DNA of 64,000 bases from Paenisporosarcina quisquiliarum_A (GCF_043641925.1 NZ_JBHZRU010000001.1:186001-250000), one strand, 5' to 3'; shown: positions 43,478 to 52,407, counted from the stretch's first letter. Numbers and translations: made by a program. Notes: generated by a model from the sequence alone, not told the origin.

Positions 43478-43509
43478 AAGAACTAGGCGATTTGCCTAGT
43501 TCTTTTTTT
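43478..43509 (+). terminator. Intrinsic terminator after nupQ
   Basis: AAGAACTAGGC pairs with GCCTAGTTCTT and runs into seven T residues. Confidence 0.93.
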
Positions 43510-43640
43510 GTCGACAAAACCGTTTACTGAAAGCGAAAAAAATAGCCGACCACTTTCTTTTTCACTCCAATAAAAAATATCAAATTTTTATTTTGTTTTA
43601 ACACTCAATAGCCATTATGTACATGGAGTTCATTTGAATG

Positions 43641-43649
43641 TGTGGATAA
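43641..43649 (-). promoter_or_regulatory. Single consensus DnaA-box sequence
   Basis: TGTGGATAA is the exact complement of the DnaA box TTATCCACA. It is alone in the 225-base gap before ymfF and lies about 20 bases upstream of the candidate ymfF promoter. A single 9-mer can occur by chance. Confidence 0.3.
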
Positions 43650-43661
43650 ATATCACTCTAT

Positions 43662-43691
43662 TTGCAATCATTTAACAGCTACATGTATAGT
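43662..43691 (+). promoter_or_regulatory. Candidate sigma-A promoter for ymfF
   Basis: TTGCAA (43662-43667) and TATAGT (43686-43691) are 18 bases apart. The start would leave a leader of about 40 bases with GATAGGGGGGG before the ymfF ATG. Confidence 0.6.
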
Positions 43692-43735
43692 GAATGTATT
43701 GGTTTGGCATATTAATTAGATAGGGGGGGATTTCG

Positions 43736-45028
43736 ATGTTTCAATCCATCGAGTTAAAACAAGGCATTCATTTACATATTCGAAAAACGGATCAATTTAA
43801 AACGGTCAATTTTTCATTGAAATTCAAACAAATCTTGAGTGAAAAGTCTGCTGCACAAAGGTCAGTATTAGCGAATGTATTGCTTCATAGCAATAAACAG
43901 TATCCGTCCAATCCCGCATTCCGTAGTGCTTTAGATGAATTATACGGTACGTCAATGTATATGGATTCTTCTAAAAAAGGAAACGAACACATCATTACAT
44001 TTATGGCTGAATCGGTAAATGATCAGTATTTGTCATCAAATGGTGTGTTAAATCAAGTCATTGATTTATTTAAAACTGTCTTATTTAATCCGAATGCTGA
44101 TCATCATGAATTTAAAGACAATATTGTGAAACGAGAAAAGGATTCGGTTATTCAGCGAATTGAATCTTTATATGATGATAAAACAAGATACGCACAGCAT
44201 CGACTCATTGAATTACTTCGTCCAAATCATCCAGCATCTATCGGAGCTAATGGAACAATTGAAGAAGTGGAGTCCGTTACCCCTAAATCACTTTGGGAAG
44301 CATACCAACAGATGCTACATGAAGATGAATTAGACATTTATATTGTTGGTGATGTCGATATGGACGAAATGACTGAAAAAATGAAGACTTTATTCCCATT
44401 AGAAGGCCGAACGTTGGCTAATAAACAAGAAATGGAATTTAATGATGAACTTAATGCCAATTCATCACACGTAAAAGAAGTTCAAAATATGAAGCAAGGT
44501 AAACTTCATATTGGGTTTGAAACACCAATAACATTTACGCATCCTAAATTTCCGATTATGCAAATTACGAATGGCATATTTGGTGGGTATCCACATGCTA
44601 AATTATTTATGAATGTTCGTGAAAAAGAAAGCTTGGCTTATTATGTTTCAAGTTCGTTCTCGTCATCCTATGGTTTAGTGTTTGTCATGGCCGGTATCGA
44701 TGCGAGCAATGAAGAAAAAGCAATTAAATTAATTGATGACCAACTAGAAGCAATGAAGAATGGTGAAATTACACAAATGGAAATTGATCAGACGATTGCT
44801 ATGCTTAAAAACCAATTAAAAGAAGCCTTAGATTCTGCAAGAGGTCAAATTGAAATATTTGATCAATACAAAGATTTGGGCGAAGCTTTTACCGTTGAAA
44901 ATTGGTTCTCAAAATGGGAATCGGTTGGGAAAGAAGATATTCAAGAAATGGCTAAGACCATTGATAAAAAAATGGTTTACTTCCTATCTGGAAAGGAGGA
45001 ACTAGCGCATGAAGGAACTTCACTTTAA
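43736..45028 (+). CDS. ymfF: M16-family protein YmfF, no zinc motif
   Basis: The 430-residue protein has the M16 peptidase fold in its overall pattern, but where the zinc motif HxxEH should be it reads SAAQRSVLANVLLHS, so it cannot bind zinc in the usual way. The C-terminal half keeps the Arg-Tyr region (VREKESLAYYVSSSFSSSYG, about 300-320). It overlaps the zinc-bearing paralogue ymfH by 20 bases. I infer a heterodimer in which YmfF supplies the substrate-holding half, as in mitochondrial processing peptidase. Role unknown in detail. Confidence 0.88.
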   Translation: MFQSIELKQGIHLHIRKTDQFKTVNFSLKFKQILSEKSAAQRSVLANVLLHSNKQYPSNPAFRSALDELYGTSMYMDSSKKGNEHIITFMAESVNDQYLSSNGVLNQVIDLFKTVLFNPNADHHEFKDNIVKREKDSVIQRIESLYDDKTRYAQHRLIELLRPNHPASIGANGTIEEVESVTPKSLWEAYQQMLHEDELDIYIVGDVDMDEMTEKMKTLFPLEGRTLANKQEMEFNDELNANSSHVKEVQNMKQGKLHIGFETPITFTHPKFPIMQITNGIFGGYPHAKLFMNVREKESLAYYVSSSFSSSYGLVFVMAGIDASNEEKAIKLIDDQLEAMKNGEITQMEIDQTIAMLKNQLKEALDSARGQIEIFDQYKDLGEAFTVENWFSKWESVGKEDIQEMAKTIDKKMVYFLSGKEELAHEGTSL

Positions 45029-46313
45029 ACAAATAGACGAAAAAATGTACCATGAACAAATGGATAATGGGTTAGATGTATATATCTTACCGAAAAAAGG
45101 ATTTTCTAAAACTTTTGTGACCTTTACTACAAAATATGGCTCGATTGATAATACATTTACACCGATGGGCCAAAATGACGTTGTAAATGTTCCTGATGGA
45201 ATTGCTCATTTTCTAGAGCACAAGATGTTTGAAAAAGAAGATGGAGACGTTTTCCAAAAGTTTAGTGGATTTGGAGCTTCTGCAAATGCTTTTACTTCTT
45301 TTACGCGCACTGCTTATTTATTTTCTTCAACAAATCATCTATATGAAAATACAGAAACATTATTAAATTTTGTTCAAGAACCTTATTTCACAGCTTCAAC
45401 GGTTGAAAAAGAAAAAGGAATTATCGGACAAGAAATAACGATGTACGATGACCTTCCAGATTGGCGATTATACTTTGGAACAATTGATAATATGTATCAT
45501 AATCACCCAGTGAAAATCGATATTGCTGGAACAATCGAGTCCATCGATAAAATTACAGCGGAGCATTTATATACATGTTATGAAACCTTTTACCATCCAT
45601 CTAATATGTTGATGTTTGTGGTTGGAGCTGTTAATCCTGAGGAAATGATGTCTTATATTAAAGAGAACCAAAGCAAGAAAGAATTTGTTGAACCTTCGAC
45701 AATTAATCGTGTTTTTGAAGATGAACCAAGTGATGTAGCGGTGAAAGAAAATACATTAGAGATGGATGTTCAAAAACCAAAAGTATATGTTGGCCTTAAA
45801 GCGAAAGAAACATCTCTTCAAGGTGAAGAAATGTTGAAACACGAATTAGCTGTCCAACTATCCTTAGAATTAGCATTTGGCCGTGCATCTGATTTCTATC
45901 ATGAAGCTTATGAACAAGGCTGGATTGACGAGTCTTATTCGTTTGACTTTACACTAGAAAAAGGATTTGGATTTGCCATTATTGGATCTGATACCTCTAC
46001 TCCAGAAGCGTTAGTAACAGCTATAAAAAAACAATTAACTAAAATCGAAGAGAAATGGCCATTCGGTTTATCAGATTTGGATCGAGTACGCAAAAAGAAA
46101 ATTGGCTTCTTCCTTAGAGCTTTAAATTCAGTTGAGTATATTGCGAATCAATTCACAAGATATGCGTTTAATGATATGAACTTGTTCGATGCTGTTCCAG
46201 TATTAGAGAAAATGACTGTTAGTGATCTTCAACATGCATTTGCTTCAATTCAAGGTGAGAGTCAACAAACAGTCTTTACAATTCAACCTAAAAAAGACCA
46301 GGCGAAAAAATGA
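45009..46313 (+). CDS. ymfH: M16-family zinc protease YmfH
   Basis: The 434-residue protease carries the inverted zinc motif HFLEHKMF at about residues 67-74 and the downstream Glu ligand region VEKEKGIIGQEITMYDD near 140. Its C-terminal half lacks a clear Arg-Tyr pair segment, which YmfF has, so the two products complement each other. The ATG lies inside the ymfF end with AAGGAGG before it; the stop overlaps ymfI by four bases. Members of this pair affect biofilm or competence-type traits in some Bacilli, but I would not assign a substrate. Confidence 0.9.
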   Translation: MKELHFKQIDEKMYHEQMDNGLDVYILPKKGFSKTFVTFTTKYGSIDNTFTPMGQNDVVNVPDGIAHFLEHKMFEKEDGDVFQKFSGFGASANAFTSFTRTAYLFSSTNHLYENTETLLNFVQEPYFTASTVEKEKGIIGQEITMYDDLPDWRLYFGTIDNMYHNHPVKIDIAGTIESIDKITAEHLYTCYETFYHPSNMLMFVVGAVNPEEMMSYIKENQSKKEFVEPSTINRVFEDEPSDVAVKENTLEMDVQKPKVYVGLKAKETSLQGEEMLKHELAVQLSLELAFGRASDFYHEAYEQGWIDESYSFDFTLEKGFGFAIIGSDTSTPEALVTAIKKQLTKIEEKWPFGLSDLDRVRKKKIGFFLRALNSVEYIANQFTRYAFNDMNLFDAVPVLEKMTVSDLQHAFASIQGESQQTVFTIQPKKDQAKK

Positions 46314-47038
46314 AAAAATTCGCTTGTGTCTTTGGGGCATCGGGAGAAATCGGACAGGCAATATGCATAGAGATGGCGAAGTCTGGATGGAGTTTATATT
46401 TGCATTTCCATCAAAATATGGAGGCTGTCCTACATTTGCAAGAAAAACTCTCAACAACCTATCAAGACCAAGATTTTTTAATCATTCATGCCGATTTGTC
46501 TTCTACACAGGGGGCTCAAAATGCAATTGAATCCATTTTTGATGTAGAGGCGATTATTTTTGCAAATGGGCAATCCCTTTATAAATTATTAGAAGATACT
46601 TCCCCTACAGAAATGGATAATTTGTGGAAAACACACGTGCAAAATCCAATGCACATTATCGGTAACCTAGCATCCAAGTTGAGAAATCATCAAGTGTCTT
46701 ATATCGTGCTCATTGGCTCGATATGGGGACAAACGGGTGCATCTGGTGAAGTGGTTTATTCAGCCGTTAAAGGTGCACAGCATGCTTTTGTGAAAGCATA
46801 TGCTAAAGAAGCGGGCTCCTCTGGTGTGCGAGCAAATATCATTGCTCCTGGTATCATCGACACACAGATGAATGCCGGCTTAAATGCAGAGGAACGGTCA
46901 CAAATTCTGGATGAGATTCCTTTGCAAAGGTTAGGTAAAGCAAAGGAAGTAGCAAATATAGTGGGATTTTTAACAAGCGGAAAAGCTGATTACGTGACTG
47001 GACAAGTGATTGGCATCAATGGTGGATGGTACATATAA
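46310..47038 (+). CDS. ymfI: Short-chain dehydrogenase YmfI
   Basis: This 242-residue SDR has the NAD(P)-binding GASGEIGQAI at about 9-18, the catalytic Ser region VLIGSIWGQTG and the YSAVKGAQ motif (Tyr-x3-Lys) near 148-155, and a C-terminal GQVIGINGGWYI typical of FabG-like oxidoreductases. The substrate is unknown. It is coupled to ymfH by a four-base overlap. Sequence features suggest a functional enzyme. Confidence 0.88.
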   Translation: MKKFACVFGASGEIGQAICIEMAKSGWSLYLHFHQNMEAVLHLQEKLSTTYQDQDFLIIHADLSSTQGAQNAIESIFDVEAIIFANGQSLYKLLEDTSPTEMDNLWKTHVQNPMHIIGNLASKLRNHQVSYIVLIGSIWGQTGASGEVVYSAVKGAQHAFVKAYAKEAGSSGVRANIIAPGIIDTQMNAGLNAEERSQILDEIPLQRLGKAKEVANIVGFLTSGKADYVTGQVIGINGGWYI

Positions 47039-47081
47039 TTGATTCCTTTACACATACTACTTGTGAAAAGGAGGGATTATC

Positions 47082-47339
47082 ATGGCACTGTTAGAAAATT
47101 GGCAAAAGTGGACGAATTTCTTAGGCGCAAATGTCGAAACTGCGGAATCGACAGGTATGTCTAAAAAAGCAATTCAAACGACTGCTTTTCAAATTGGTGA
47201 TTACTTAGCTAAAAATGTTGATCCTAAGAATGAACAAGAACGAGTTTTATCAGATTTATGGTCTGTTGCAAATGAAGATGAACAACATGCATTAGCCAAT
47301 ATCGTGGTAAAACTTGTAAAACAAAAAAATGTTCATTAA
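47082..47339 (+). CDS. ymfJ: YmfJ, DUF3243 family protein
   Basis: The 85-residue, mostly helical soluble protein matches the small YmfJ family (LLENWQKWTNFLGANVETAESTGMS near the start). No function is known to me. It follows ymfI after 43 bases with AAGGAGGGA before its ATG, and a terminator comes directly after its stop, closing the ymfF-ymfH-ymfI-ymfJ unit. Confidence 0.88.
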   Translation: MALLENWQKWTNFLGANVETAESTGMSKKAIQTTAFQIGDYLAKNVDPKNEQERVLSDLWSVANEDEQHALANIVVKLVKQKNVH

Positions 47340-47341
47340 AT

Positions 47342-47369
47342 CAAAAGAAGGACATTGCTCCTTCTTTTC
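47342..47369 (+). terminator. Intrinsic terminator after ymfJ
   Basis: AAAAGAAGGA pairs with TCCTTCTTTT around CATTGC and is followed by CTTTTTTCC. The rest of the gap to ymfK (47370-47548) holds a TATGAT at 47401 without a convincing -35. Confidence 0.88.
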
Positions 47370-47548
47370 TTTTTTCCTTTTCTTACGTTACAAAATCAGA
47401 TATGATAGAACTTATAAAGCTTTTAAAGGTCTTTGTTACATAATTCAAAAATGGTCACTTGTACTTATGATTTTCATGAATTTGTAAGCTGCTTATAAAA
47501 TTGTTCTTTTTCACACAATGGAAACGTTCACATTAGAAAGGTCGTAAA

Positions 47549-48340
47549 ATGATGCGCGAATGGTATTTCGAATATGAGATTCAAATAAATCGTCCTGGAT
47601 TACTTGGAGATATTGCATCCTTACTTGGTATGCTTAGAGTAAATATTGTAACGATTAATGGTGTAGACCAAGGAAGACGTGGGATGTTGCTTCGTGCTGA
47701 AAATGACGAACAATTAGAACGCTTTGAAGCCATTGTTTCGACAATGGAGACCATTCAAGTGACAAAGTTCAGAGAACCTAAGTTAAGAGACATTTTAGCT
47801 GTTAGACATGGTCGATATATCCAACGTGATGCTGATGACCGCAAAACTTTTCACTTTGTTCGTGATGAGTTGGGATTACTTGTTGACTTTATGGCCGAAC
47901 TCTTTAAACAAGAGGGGCATAAATTGATTGGAATCAGAGGAATGCCACGTGTTGGGAAAACTGAATCTGTCGTTGCGGCAAGTGTTTGTGCAAATAAAAA
48001 ATGGGTTTTCCTTTCATCTACAATGATTAAACAAACGGTTCGAAACCAGTTAGCTGGAGATGAATTCAGTGATAATAACATTTTCATTTTAGATGGCATT
48101 GTGACAAGACAATCTTCAGATGAAAGACATTTGCAGTTAGTGAGAGAAATGATGCGTTTGCCATCAATAAAAGTTGTCGAGCATCCTGATATGTTTGTTC
48201 AACAATCAGATTTTTCTATTGAAGATTTTGATTACATAATTGAATTACGGACAGATCCAGAAGAAGAAATAACATACGAAATGATGGAAAAAAATCACAT
48301 GATGTCGCAGAATGGTGACTTTGGTGGTTTTAACTTTTAA
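47549..48340 (+). CDS. ymfK: YmfK, DUF3388 protein with ACT-like and P-loop-like parts
   Basis: The 263-residue protein begins with an ACT-like segment (about 3-75; FEYEIQINRPGLLGDIASLLG) and continues with a part that has GIRGMPRVGKTESVVAA near 130-146, which looks like a Walker A loop, and FILDGIVTRQSSDE as a possible Walker B region. This suggests a small-molecule-sensing ATPase or nucleotide-binding protein, but no activity is known to me. The ATG is 16 bases before rodZ's neighbour spacing begins; ymfM follows closely, as in B. subtilis. Confidence 0.85.
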   Translation: MMREWYFEYEIQINRPGLLGDIASLLGMLRVNIVTINGVDQGRRGMLLRAENDEQLERFEAIVSTMETIQVTKFREPKLRDILAVRHGRYIQRDADDRKTFHFVRDELGLLVDFMAELFKQEGHKLIGIRGMPRVGKTESVVAASVCANKKWVFLSSTMIKQTVRNQLAGDEFSDNNIFILDGIVTRQSSDERHLQLVREMMRLPSIKVVEHPDMFVQQSDFSIEDFDYIIELRTDPEEEITYEMMEKNHMMSQNGDFGGFNF

Positions 48341-48356
48341 CAGGTAGGTGTTTTAA

Positions 48357-49220
48357 TTGAGTGAACTTGGAACTCGTCTTAAAGAGGCGAGAACGGCAAA
48401 AGGTTATAGTTTAGAAGACTTACAAGAAATGACGAAAATTCAAAAACGTTATTTGGCCGGTATTGAAGAGGGAAATTATAGTATGATGCCCGGTCCATTT
48501 TATGTTCGTGCATTCATCAAACAATATGCAGATGCTGTTGGTTTGAATTCTGATGAATTGCTAGAATCATATAAACAGGAAGTACCGACCTCCTCTAAGG
48601 AAGAGGTATACCAAACAATGAACACTGCTCCTTCTAGAAGAAGACCAATTTCTCGATCATCGAGTCGAGTTTCAGAAGTTTTCCCAATGATTCTAGTTGC
48701 ATTATTTATCATAGGTGCACTGGTTATATTCTGGTTTTTATATCAAAACATGGCGCAAAAAGATGAGCCTACTGAAGAAGAAGTAGGAGAAAATACGGTC
48801 ATAATTGATAAGAAGGAAGAGCCAGAAACTCCTGTTGAAGAAGAGCCAGAAGAAGAAGAACCGGTTGAAGAAGAACCAGTTGAAGAACCTGAACCGACTC
48901 AAACAATTGAGGTTGGAGCTGTAGAAGGAGAAACAACGAATTATACACTATCGGGAACTGATACGTTTGCTCTAAAAATTGTCGCTCGTGGTAATTCATG
49001 GGTAGAAGTTCGAGATCAAGCTGGAGTGAAACCATTATCACGAAATGTTGCTGCTGGTGAAACAGTTAATCTTGATTTGAGTGATGTGGAAACTGCACGA
49101 ATCCGTATAGGAGCATCTCCACAAGTGGATGTTTTTATTAATGACGAAAAAGTTGAATACGGAACGCCAACTTCGGACAGAGTAACACAAAATATGATGA
49201 TTCAATTTTCTAAACAGTAA
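48357..49220 (+). CDS. rodZ: RodZ-like cell-shape protein YmfM
   Basis: The 287-residue protein has the RodZ plan: an N-terminal Cro/HTH_25 domain (about 1-70; RLKEARTAKGYSLEDLQEMTKIQKRYL) that binds MreB, one membrane helix (about 108-130), an outside linker, and a C-terminal DUF4115 beta domain (about 185-285). The linker just after the membrane is a run of Glu, Pro and Val with repeated EEEPVEE units (about 155-175). RodZ links the MreB cytoskeleton to wall synthesis. Start is TTG at 48357 behind CAGGTAGGTG. A terminator follows. Confidence 0.9.
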   Translation: MSELGTRLKEARTAKGYSLEDLQEMTKIQKRYLAGIEEGNYSMMPGPFYVRAFIKQYADAVGLNSDELLESYKQEVPTSSKEEVYQTMNTAPSRRRPISRSSSRVSEVFPMILVALFIIGALVIFWFLYQNMAQKDEPTEEEVGENTVIIDKKEEPETPVEEEPEEEEPVEEEPVEEPEPTQTIEVGAVEGETTNYTLSGTDTFALKIVARGNSWVEVRDQAGVKPLSRNVAAGETVNLDLSDVETARIRIGASPQVDVFINDEKVEYGTPTSDRVTQNMMIQFSKQ

Positions 49221-49228
49221 TAAACCGT

Positions 49229-49262
49229 AATAGTCATCTCTTACAAGATGGCTATTTTCTTT
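49229..49262 (+). terminator. Intrinsic terminator after rodZ
   Basis: AATAGTCATCT pairs with AGATGGCTATT (one G-U) and is followed by TTCTTT. The T tract is weak, and pgsA begins 21 bases later, so read-through is likely. Confidence 0.7.
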
Positions 49263-49282
49263 GAAACGAAAGGAGAAAGCAT

Positions 49283-49861
49283 ATGAACATTCCAAATCAA
49301 ATCACTGTATCCAGAATTTTTATGATTCCATTGTTTGTTGTATTTATGTTAGTAGATTTTGGTTGGGGAACTCTTGTATTATTAGGAACTTCTTTACCAG
49401 TAGAGCATTTAATTGGAGCTATTATATTTATTTTTGCTTCAATTACTGATTTCATCGATGGGTATTACGCTCGTAAACATAATCTTGTAACGAATATGGG
49501 GAAATTTTTAGACCCTCTAGCTGATAAACTTCTTGTTTCCGCAGCTTTAATCATATTAGTGGAACTTGGTTTTGCAGCAGCGTGGATTGTTATTCTGATT
49601 ATTAGCCGCGAGTTTGCAGTTACAGGGTTACGCTTAATATTAGCTGATGAAGGTGAAGTAGTGGCAGCAAAACAATTAGGCAAAATTAAAATGTGGACTC
49701 AAATCGTCGCAATTTCAGCTTTACTTTTACACAACATCATTTTTGAAATGTTCAATATTCCGTTTGGTACAATCATGCTTTATGTGTCATTGTTCTTTAC
49801 AATTTGGTCAGGGTGGGATTATTTCTACGCAAACCGTCGTGTTTTACTTGACTCAAAATAG
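49283..49861 (+). CDS. pgsA: CDP-diacylglycerol-glycerol-3-phosphate phosphatidyltransferase
   Basis: PgsA (192 residues) makes phosphatidylglycerol phosphate from CDP-DAG, the product of CdsA, in the membrane. The CDP-alcohol phosphotransferase motif is complete: DFIDGYYAR followed by GKFLDPLADKLL, giving D-x2-D-G-x2-A-R-x8-G-x3-D-x3-D. Several membrane helices surround it. ATG follows AAAGGAGAAAGC. The gene is 14 bases upstream of cinA, forming the usual pgsA-cinA pair. Confidence 0.96.
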   Translation: MNIPNQITVSRIFMIPLFVVFMLVDFGWGTLVLLGTSLPVEHLIGAIIFIFASITDFIDGYYARKHNLVTNMGKFLDPLADKLLVSAALIILVELGFAAAWIVILIISREFAVTGLRLILADEGEVVAAKQLGKIKMWTQIVAISALLLHNIIFEMFNIPFGTIMLYVSLFFTIWSGWDYFYANRRVLLDSK

Positions 49862-49875
49862 AGGAGATTCCAATT

Positions 49876-51126
49876 ATGAACGCAGAGATTATTGCCGTAG
49901 GTTCAGAATTATTACTTGGACAAATTACCAATACAAATGCCCGATACATCTCAAGTCAATTAGCTGAGTTAGGGATAAATGTTTATTATCATACTGTAGT
50001 TGGCGATAATGCAGATCGATTAGAAGATGCAATTCAACTTGCAGAATCGAGAGCGGATTTAATTATTTTCTCAGGTGGGTTAGGACCAACAAAAGATGAT
50101 TTAACAAAAGAAACGATTGCTCAGCATCTTCAAACGCAATTAGTGATGGATGATGAAGCCATGATTTCTATAGAAGCCTTTTTCAAACGCATTAATCGAC
50201 CAATGACAGAAAACAACAAAAAGCAAGCTCTTGTATTGGAGAACTGCCAAGTTTTAGCAAACCATAATGGTATGGCACCTGGCATGTTTTATTCCAACCT
50301 AGATAAGATTTATATTCTTTTACCCGGTCCACCGAAAGAAATGGAACCGATGTTTCAACTTGAGGCGAAACCGCTATTAGCAAAATGGTTAAACCAAGGT
50401 GAAGTGATTGTTTCACATGTATTACGATTTTATGGTATCGGAGAAGCAGAGCTCGAAACGAAGATTCACGATTTATTAGATGTACAATCGAACCCAACGA
50501 TTGCTCCTTTAGCTTCGGATGGTGAAGTGATGTTGCGTATAACTGCAAAAGCTTCTACCGATCAAGAAGCTAAGGCATTAATTTCTCAAACAGAGCAATT
50601 GTTAATGGACCGTGTTGGTACTTATTTATATGGTTACAATGACGATTCGTTAGCATCAAGAACAGTAGAGGTCTTACAGGAAAAAAACTGGACGATTTCT
50701 GCTGCTGAAAGTTTGACTGCCGGATTGTTCCAATCAGAACTAGCAGCGATTCCCGGTGCAAGTGCCGTCTTAATAGGTGGTATGGTAACTTATTCAACTG
50801 AGTCTAAAATCACGCAGTTAGGGGTCCAGCAAGAGCTAATTGAAAAACATGGTGTGGTGAGCGGAGAGTGTGCTGTCGCTATGGCTATGCGGATTAAAGA
50901 AGCTTTTAATACCGATATTGGTGTGGGACTTACTGGATCAGCAGGACCGAGTTCGCTTGAAGGGAAACCCGCAGGAACTGTTTGGATTGCTATTGCATTT
51001 CCGAATGGTATCGTGAAAAGCCATGAACTACATCTATCAGATATGAGAAATACGAATAGATTACGAGTTGTAAAGCGAACATGTTATGAAATTATCCATC
51101 AATTAACGAATCGAAATGAGTCATAA
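49876..51126 (+). CDS. cinA: CinA, competence/damage-inducible protein
   Basis: CinA (416 residues) combines an N-terminal MoCF-like/ADP-ribose pyrophosphatase domain (about 1-170; AVGSELLLGQITNTNARYIS, SGGLGPTKDDLT) with a C-terminal nicotinamide-nucleotide amidase domain (about 255-410; AESLTAGLF, GLTGSAGPSS). It belongs to pyridine nucleotide salvage and is co-induced with recA in competence in some Gram-positives. ATG follows AGAGGAGATTCC. A terminator separates it from recA, which has its own SOS promoter. Confidence 0.95.
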   Translation: MNAEIIAVGSELLLGQITNTNARYISSQLAELGINVYYHTVVGDNADRLEDAIQLAESRADLIIFSGGLGPTKDDLTKETIAQHLQTQLVMDDEAMISIEAFFKRINRPMTENNKKQALVLENCQVLANHNGMAPGMFYSNLDKIYILLPGPPKEMEPMFQLEAKPLLAKWLNQGEVIVSHVLRFYGIGEAELETKIHDLLDVQSNPTIAPLASDGEVMLRITAKASTDQEAKALISQTEQLLMDRVGTYLYGYNDDSLASRTVEVLQEKNWTISAAESLTAGLFQSELAAIPGASAVLIGGMVTYSTESKITQLGVQQELIEKHGVVSGECAVAMAMRIKEAFNTDIGVGLTGSAGPSSLEGKPAGTVWIAIAFPNGIVKSHELHLSDMRNTNRLRVVKRTCYEIIHQLTNRNES

Positions 51127-51159
51127 TTTAAATATCAGACCTTAAAACGCCTGAAAATA

Positions 51160-51195
51160 AAGATTTGAGCAGTTATTCGTGCTCAAATTTTTATT
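51160..51195 (+). terminator. Intrinsic terminator after cinA
   Basis: ATTTGAGC pairs with GCTCAAAT around a ten-base loop and is followed by TTTTTATTTT. Confidence 0.83.
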
Positions 51196-51211
51196 TTGCC
51201 TAAAAATAAAG

Positions 51212-51225
51212 CGAATAAACGTTCG
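51212..51225 (+). promoter_or_regulatory. LexA (SOS) box upstream of recA
   Basis: CGAATAAACGTTCG matches the Bacillus LexA consensus CGAAC-N4-GTTCG at nine of ten fixed positions (T for C at position five). It lies eight bases upstream of the recA -35 hexamer, so LexA would block promoter access. Confidence 0.85.
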
Positions 51226-51233
51226 CTTTTTTC

Positions 51234-51262
51234 TTGTGTATTTCTCATAAACCAAGTATAGT
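51234..51262 (+). promoter_or_regulatory. Sigma-A promoter for recA
   Basis: TTGTGT (51234-51239) and TATAGT (51257-51262) are separated by 17 bases. The leader to the ATG at 51310 is about 40 bases and ends with AAGGAGGAAC. Confidence 0.8.
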
Positions 51263-51309
51263 AGAGACAGAAGTTAATTTTGTGTTTGAAACATAAGGAG
51301 GAACCATAA

Positions 51310-52365
51310 ATGAGCGATCGTAAAGCAGCATTAGACATGGCGTTAAAACAAATTGAGAAACAATTCGGTAAAGGTTCAATAATGAAACTTGGCGAAAAAA
51401 CGGATCGAGAAGTTTTGACGACTTCTAGTGGATCACTTGCACTTGATGTAGCACTTGGTGTTGGTGGGTATCCACGAGGACGAATCATTGAAATATATGG
51501 ACCAGAGAGTTCAGGTAAAACAACAGTAGCACTTCATGCTATTGCTGAAGCACAAGCAGCAGGTGGGCAAGCAGCATTTATTGATGCTGAGCATGCACTG
51601 GATCCTGTTTATGCACAAAACTTAGGTGTTAATATTGATGAGCTTTTATTATCTCAACCTGATACGGGTGAACAAGCACTAGAAATTTGTGAAGCATTAG
51701 TACGTAGTGGAGCAGTTGATATCGTTGTTATTGACTCAGTAGCTGCCTTAGTTCCAAAAGCGGAAATTGAAGGGGAAATGGGTGACTCACACGTTGGATT
51801 ACAAGCTCGTTTGATGTCTCAAGCCCTTCGTAAACTTTCTGGCGCAATTAGTAAATCAAAAACAACAGCTATTTTCATTAACCAAATTCGTGAAAAAGTT
51901 GGCGTTATGTTTGGTAACCCTGAAGTAACACCTGGTGGTCGTGCACTTAAATTCTATAGTTCGGTTCGATTAGAAGTACGTCGTGCAGAAGCTATTAAAT
52001 CAGGTAATGATTTCATGGGGAATAAAACAAAAATTAAAGTTGTTAAAAATAAAGTAGCACCACCATTCCGTACGGCTGAAGTCGATATCATGTATGGTGA
52101 GGGTATTTCACGTGAAGGTGAAATCGTAGATTTAGGTGTAGAAATGGATATCGTTAACAAGAGTGGTTCTTGGTACGCTTACAATGATGATCGTCTTGGA
52201 CAAGGTAGAGAAAATGCGAAACAATTCCTTAAAGATAACCAAGCAACACGTAATGAGATTGCTCAAAAAATTCGAGCGGCTTACGGTATGATGGCGACAG
52301 CTTATACAATTGCTGCCCATGACGATGAAGAAGAAGAATTTGAATTACTAATTGATGAAAAATAG
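51310..52365 (+). CDS. recA: RecA recombinase
   Basis: RecA (351 residues) forms filaments on single-stranded DNA for strand exchange and promotes LexA self-cleavage. Walker A is GPESSGKTTVALH near 65-77, Walker B IVVIDSVAALVPKAEIEGEMGD near 138-160, and the L2 loop with INQIREKVGVMFGNPEVTPGG is intact. The C-terminal tail is acidic (DDEEEEFELLIDEK). No intein or frameshift. It is preceded by an SOS box and followed by a terminator, so it forms its own unit. Confidence 0.99.
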   Translation: MSDRKAALDMALKQIEKQFGKGSIMKLGEKTDREVLTTSSGSLALDVALGVGGYPRGRIIEIYGPESSGKTTVALHAIAEAQAAGGQAAFIDAEHALDPVYAQNLGVNIDELLLSQPDTGEQALEICEALVRSGAVDIVVIDSVAALVPKAEIEGEMGDSHVGLQARLMSQALRKLSGAISKSKTTAIFINQIREKVGVMFGNPEVTPGGRALKFYSSVRLEVRRAEAIKSGNDFMGNKTKIKVVKNKVAPPFRTAEVDIMYGEGISREGEIVDLGVEMDIVNKSGSWYAYNDDRLGQGRENAKQFLKDNQATRNEIAQKIRAAYGMMATAYTIAAHDDEEEEFELLIDEK

Positions 52366-52378
52366 GATTCAATTGATA

Positions 52379-52407
52379 ACCTACCAATTAATTTGGTAGG
52401 TTGTTTT
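52379..52407 (+). terminator. Intrinsic terminator after recA
   Basis: AACCTACCAA pairs with TTGGTAGGTT and is followed by GTTTTC. Confidence 0.83.
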
